Shown here in pieces: positions 60,928 to 64,000 of a stretch of DNA of 64,000 nucleotides (its first letter is position 1; each line of letters opens with the position of its first letter). Made by a program: the position numbers and the translations under genes. Origin of the DNA: Vibrio sp. CK2-1 (GTDB taxonomy: Bacteria > Pseudomonadota > Gammaproteobacteria > Enterobacterales > Vibrionaceae); contig NZ_JAKKCJ010000001.1 in assembly GCF_021726515.1 (NCBI RefSeq), positions 682,001 through 746,000 of the forward strand, in the 5' to 3' direction. Below the pieces are notes generated by a model. The model ran no database searches. It was given only the letters and a program-made list of their open reading frames with translations, and was not told the DNA's origin.

Positions 60928-63900
60928 ATGTTGGCAAATAGTAAATCTTCACAATCATCTTCAAATCAAACTTTCTTACCATCACTTAATCAAGGTTACG
61001 ATGTTGAGCCTTTGGTCGATGCTTTCTTAAATGAATTAAAGGCATCGGGCTTTACTGGTGACATCGAACAAACCTATGCAAGCCGTTTGGCGGTTGCGAC
61101 CGATAACAGTGTTTATCAGCAGCTTCCTCAAGCGGTGGTGCTACCCAAAGATAATCAAGATGTGCAGCTCATTGGTAAAATAGGCGCACAAGACAAATTT
61201 GCTACCATCACTTTCTCACCTCGTGGTGGGGGCACTGGCACCAACGGACAATCATTGACCAAAGGTATTGTGGTCGATATGTCTCGTTATATGAACAAAG
61301 TGCTTGAGGTTAATGAAAAGGAAGGCTGGGTTCGTGTTCAATCCGGTGTAATTAAAGACCAACTCAATGACGCGGTTCGTTCTTTCGGATATTTTTTCTC
61401 GCCAGATTTATCAACCAGTAACCGAGCAACATTAGGCGGAATGATTAACACTGATGCTTCTGGTCAAGGCTCGTTAAAATACGGCAAAACTTCCGACCAT
61501 GTATTATCGCTGCAAGCGGTGTTTGCAGATGGCTCAATGTATGAAACCGATGGCTCACAAGGTCAACCTGAGCTGGGTACGTTTGCTGATAAAGCGTATC
61601 GAATGACTGAAGTGGTTTGTCGTGAAAATCGCGCGGCTATTGAAGCGAAATTCCCACCATTAAACCGCTTTTTAACGGGTTATGATCTGAAAAACGCTTT
61701 GTCATTCGAGCAAGATGAATCGGGAGTGTTTGATCTAGGTCGAGTGCTTTGTGGCGCAGAAGGATCATTGGCTTTTATTACGGAAGCAAAACTGAACTTA
61801 ACGCCAATCCCTAAATCCCGTTCTTTGGTCAATATTAAATATAACTCTTTTGATTCTGCCTTAAGAAGTGCGCCATTAATGGTTAAGGCGCAAGCGTTAT
61901 CGGTCGAAACGGTAGATTCAAGAGTATTGAATTTAGCCAAGCAAGATATTGTGTGGCATACCGTGAATGATTTGCTCACCGATGTTCCGGGCAAAGATAT
62001 GCAAGGTATCAACATTGTTGAGTTTGCAGGCCAGAACGATCAAGAAGTCAAAGCTCAAGTGAGTGCGTTAGTCGAAACTTTAGAAAAACAACTTGAAACG
62101 GAAGATGGCGGCATTATTGGATTTCAAGTTTGCCACGACCTAGAAAGCATTAATAAAATCTACAACATGCGCAAAAAAGCGGTAGGACTTCTAGGTGGCG
62201 CAAAAGGGCGAGCTAAGCCGATTGCGTTTGCTGAAGATACTTGTGTGCCACCGGAAAACTTAGCGGATTTTATTGCTGAGTTTCGCACTTTACTTGATGA
62301 AAAATCACTGAACTATGGCATGTTTGGCCATGTCGACGCAGGGGTACTTCACGTTCGCCCAGCTTTAGATTTATGCGATCCTGAGCAAGAAAAAATGATG
62401 CATCAGGTATCGGATGAAGTGGTCAAATTAGTCGCTAAATATGGGGGTTTAATGTGGGGCGAGCATGGTAAAGGTTACCGCTCGGAATACGGCCCTGAAT
62501 TTTTCGGCGATGAATTGTTTACGCAATTGCGTCGCGTAAAAGCCGCATTTGATCCACTTAATAAAATGAACCCGGGTAAAATTTGTACTCCGCTTGAAAG
62601 CCAAGATGAACTCGTCAAAGTCTCGGATACCAAACGTGCTTTTTATGATCGTCAAATTCCGGTGACGGTGCGTGATAGCTTTAGACAAGCCATGGAATGT
62701 AACGGTAACGGTTTGTGCTTCAACTATGATGTGAATTCACCTATGTGTCCGTCAATGAAGGTCACAGCGGATCGTCGTCATTCTCCAAAAGGCCGCGCCG
62801 GTTTAGTGCGTGAATGGTTACGTCAATTAACCGCCAATGGGGTAGATATACTCGATTTAGAAGAAACGACATTAAAGCAGTCAACGTCGATAAAAAGCAT
62901 GATTGACCGTGTTCGTAACTCGATGAAAAAGAAAGATGAATATGATTTTTCTCATGAAGTTTTCGATGCTTTAAATGGCTGTCTTGCTTGTAAAGCGTGT
63001 GCTAGTCAGTGCCCGATCAATGTTGATGTTCCGTCTTTCCGTTCACGCTTCTTAAACGTTTACTACACTCGTTATCAGCGCCCAGTCAAAGACTACCTAG
63101 TCGGTAATATTGAAAGTTTACTACCGCTAATGGCTGCTATGCCAAAAGTCACCAATGGTATGTTGGGAATGGGTTGGGTGCAGTCTTTAACCAAAAAGAC
63201 CGTTGGCTATATTGATACCCCGTTATTATCACTACCAACGTTAAAGCAGAGTTTAGATAATCAACAATGGGATAGCCGATTTAGTTTGTCACACCTACAA
63301 TCGCTGTCAGAAGATAAATGCCAAGACTACCTATTGATCGTTCAAGATCCGTTTACGAGTTTTTATGATGCCGATGTCGTGTCCGATTTTGTTGATTTAG
63401 CGGTGAAACTGGGTAAAAAACCAGTCGTATTACCGTTTAAACCCAATGGTAAAGCTCAGCATGTAAAAGGCTTCTTAAAACAATTTACGCAAACCGCCAC
63501 TTCAACTGCTGAGTTTTTAAATCAACTCGCTGAGTTGAATATTCCGATGGTTGGTGTCGATCCTGCAACCGTACTTTGTTATCGAGATGAATATCGCGAA
63601 GTACTTGGTGAGAAAGCGGGAGAATTTCAGGTTCTAAGCGTGCATGAATGGTTACAGCCAAACCTCACGACATTTGTTTATTCAACAAAAGCGGATGATA
63701 AGCCTTGGTATTTGTTCTCTCACTGTACCGAGAAAACCAAGTTACCCAACTCAGAAAAGCACTGGGGCGAAATCTTTAGCCACTTTGGCGGCGCGTTAAC
63801 AACCATTCCAGTCGGTTGTTGTGGTATGGCGGGAACCTTTGGTCATGAAGCGGATAAGTTTGAAATGTCACAAGGCATCTACCAGTTAAGCTGGCAGCCA

Positions 63901-64000
63901 AATATTAATCGTTTAGACAAAGAGCGTTGTTTGGTCACCGGCTATTCTTGTCGTAGCCAAGTGAAGCGTTTTGAAGGGATGAAGCCTAAGCATCCTCTGC
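60928..64000 (+). CDS. ydiJ: FAD-linked oxidase/4Fe-4S oxidoreductase, YdiJ-like (runs off the window)
   Basis: The frame is open from ATG 60928 to the window end, covering 1024 codons without a stop. The N-terminal FAD-binding PCMH domain includes FSPRGGGTGTNGQSLTKGIVVDMS and ATLGGMINTDASGQGS. The FAD-oxidase C-terminal domain includes FGHVDAGVLHVRP and GLMWGEHGKG. A 4Fe-4S motif CLACKACASQCPI appears near residue 686, and cysteine-rich CCG-type domains with VGCCGMAGTFGHEADKF near the end. This is the YdiJ architecture (about 1018 residues); related enzymes oxidise D-2-hydroxy acids such as D-2-hydroxyglutarate or D-lactate. GGGG lies upstream as a weak ribosome site. Confidence 0.92.
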   Translation, partial: MLANSKSSQSSSNQTFLPSLNQGYDVEPLVDAFLNELKASGFTGDIEQTYASRLAVATDNSVYQQLPQAVVLPKDNQDVQLIGKIGAQDKFATITFSPRGGGTGTNGQSLTKGIVVDMSRYMNKVLEVNEKEGWVRVQSGVIKDQLNDAVRSFGYFFSPDLSTSNRATLGGMINTDASGQGSLKYGKTSDHVLSLQAVFADGSMYETDGSQGQPELGTFADKAYRMTEVVCRENRAAIEAKFPPLNRFLTGYDLKNALSFEQDESGVFDLGRVLCGAEGSLAFITEAKLNLTPIPKSRSLVNIKYNSFDSALRSAPLMVKAQALSVETVDSRVLNLAKQDIVWHTVNDLLTDVPGKDMQGINIVEFAGQNDQEVKAQVSALVETLEKQLETEDGGIIGFQVCHDLESINKIYNMRKKAVGLLGGAKGRAKPIAFAEDTCVPPENLADFIAEFRTLLDEKSLNYGMFGHVDAGVLHVRPALDLCDPEQEKMMHQVSDEVVKLVAKYGGLMWGEHGKGYRSEYGPEFFGDELFTQLRRVKAAFDPLNKMNPGKICTPLESQDELVKVSDTKRAFYDRQIPVTVRDSFRQAMECNGNGLCFNYDVNSPMCPSMKVTADRRHSPKGRAGLVREWLRQLTANGVDILDLEETTLKQSTSIKSMIDRVRNSMKKKDEYDFSHEVFDALNGCLACKACASQCPINVDVPSFRSRFLNVYYTRYQRPVKDYLVGNIESLLPLMAAMPKVTNGMLGMGWVQSLTKKTVGYIDTPLLSLPTLKQSLDNQQWDSRFSLSHLQSLSEDKCQDYLLIVQDPFTSFYDADVVSDFVDLAVKLGKKPVVLPFKPNGKAQHVKGFLKQFTQTATSTAEFLNQLAELNIPMVGVDPATVLCYRDEYREVLGEKAGEFQVLSVHEWLQPNLTTFVYSTKADDKPWYLFSHCTEKTKLPNSEKHWGEIFSHFGGALTTIPVGCCGMAGTFGHEADKFEMSQGIYQLSWQPNINRLDKERCLVTGYSCRSQVKRFEGMKPKHPL

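Noticed and set aside
61680..62015. 111-codon minus-strand frame inside the ydiJ-type gene
   Set aside because: It lies antisense to a convincing FAD-oxidase domain and shows no independent evidence.

Overview
The window looks like a chromosomal segment of a marine gammaproteobacterium of the family Vibrionaceae, probably Vibrio. The evidence is the moderate-to-low GC content and several Vibrio-typical genes: a DUF2999 protein, a PBPRA1643-type SEC-C protein, the norR/nnrS/hcp-hcr group, pldA, and a VCR-like integron attC site. Species cannot be fixed by eye. I saw no rRNA, tRNA, CRISPR array, prophage or complete insertion sequence.

Layout. 1-3.6 kb: purine catabolism (3' part of xdhB, then xdhC and guaD). 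3.7-9.8 kb: envelope and housekeeping genes (outer-membrane barrel, phospholipase A1, DUF7282 protein, YehS, GNAT, HPP-CBS). 9.8-17.1 kb: a DUF4238 protein, an AbrB-type membrane protein, and an RND efflux pair divergent from a TetR regulator with a 19-bp palindromic operator. 17.2-23.1 kb: an epimerase, an acetyltransferase, a small P-loop kinase, an aldehyde dehydrogenase, a FrnE-type DsbA protein and the pxpBC pair. 23.1-36.3 kb: a carboxylate/acid-sugar island of two transcription units. The first is a TRAP transporter, a 41-residue membrane peptide, an ABM protein, an isopropylmalate-dehydrogenase-like enzyme, OtnK and OtnC. The second is a TctCBA transporter, a Gfo/Idh/MocA dehydrogenase and an SMP-30 lactonase, followed by a GntR regulator. 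Their promoters share sequence blocks, so I infer one regulon that feeds an acid sugar to dihydroxyacetone phosphate.

36.4-43.6 kb: yccS and helD, then a 320-bp repeat-bounded module and two integron-style gene cassettes with an attC site but no integrase in the window, then an outer-membrane protein. 43.9-49.9 kb: a nitric-oxide response module (nnrS, norR, hcp, hcr). Sigma-54 promoters are readable in front of both nnrS and hcp, with GT-N7-AC NorR-type sites upstream. 50.0-55.0 kb: a cbb3-type oxidase whose third subunit is a five-heme fusion. 55.1-60.7 kb: a lipoprotein pair, a SEC-C protein, purC with a PurR box, a SulA-like gene with a consensus LexA box, aqpZ and small genes. 60.9 kb to the end: a ydiJ-type FAD/4Fe-4S oxidoreductase that runs off the window.

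The most notable points are the two-transporter acid-sugar island with its shared promoter architecture and hairpins after each binding-protein gene, the out-of-place integron cassettes, the sigma-54/NorR wiring of the nitric-oxide genes, and the pentaheme CcoP fusion.
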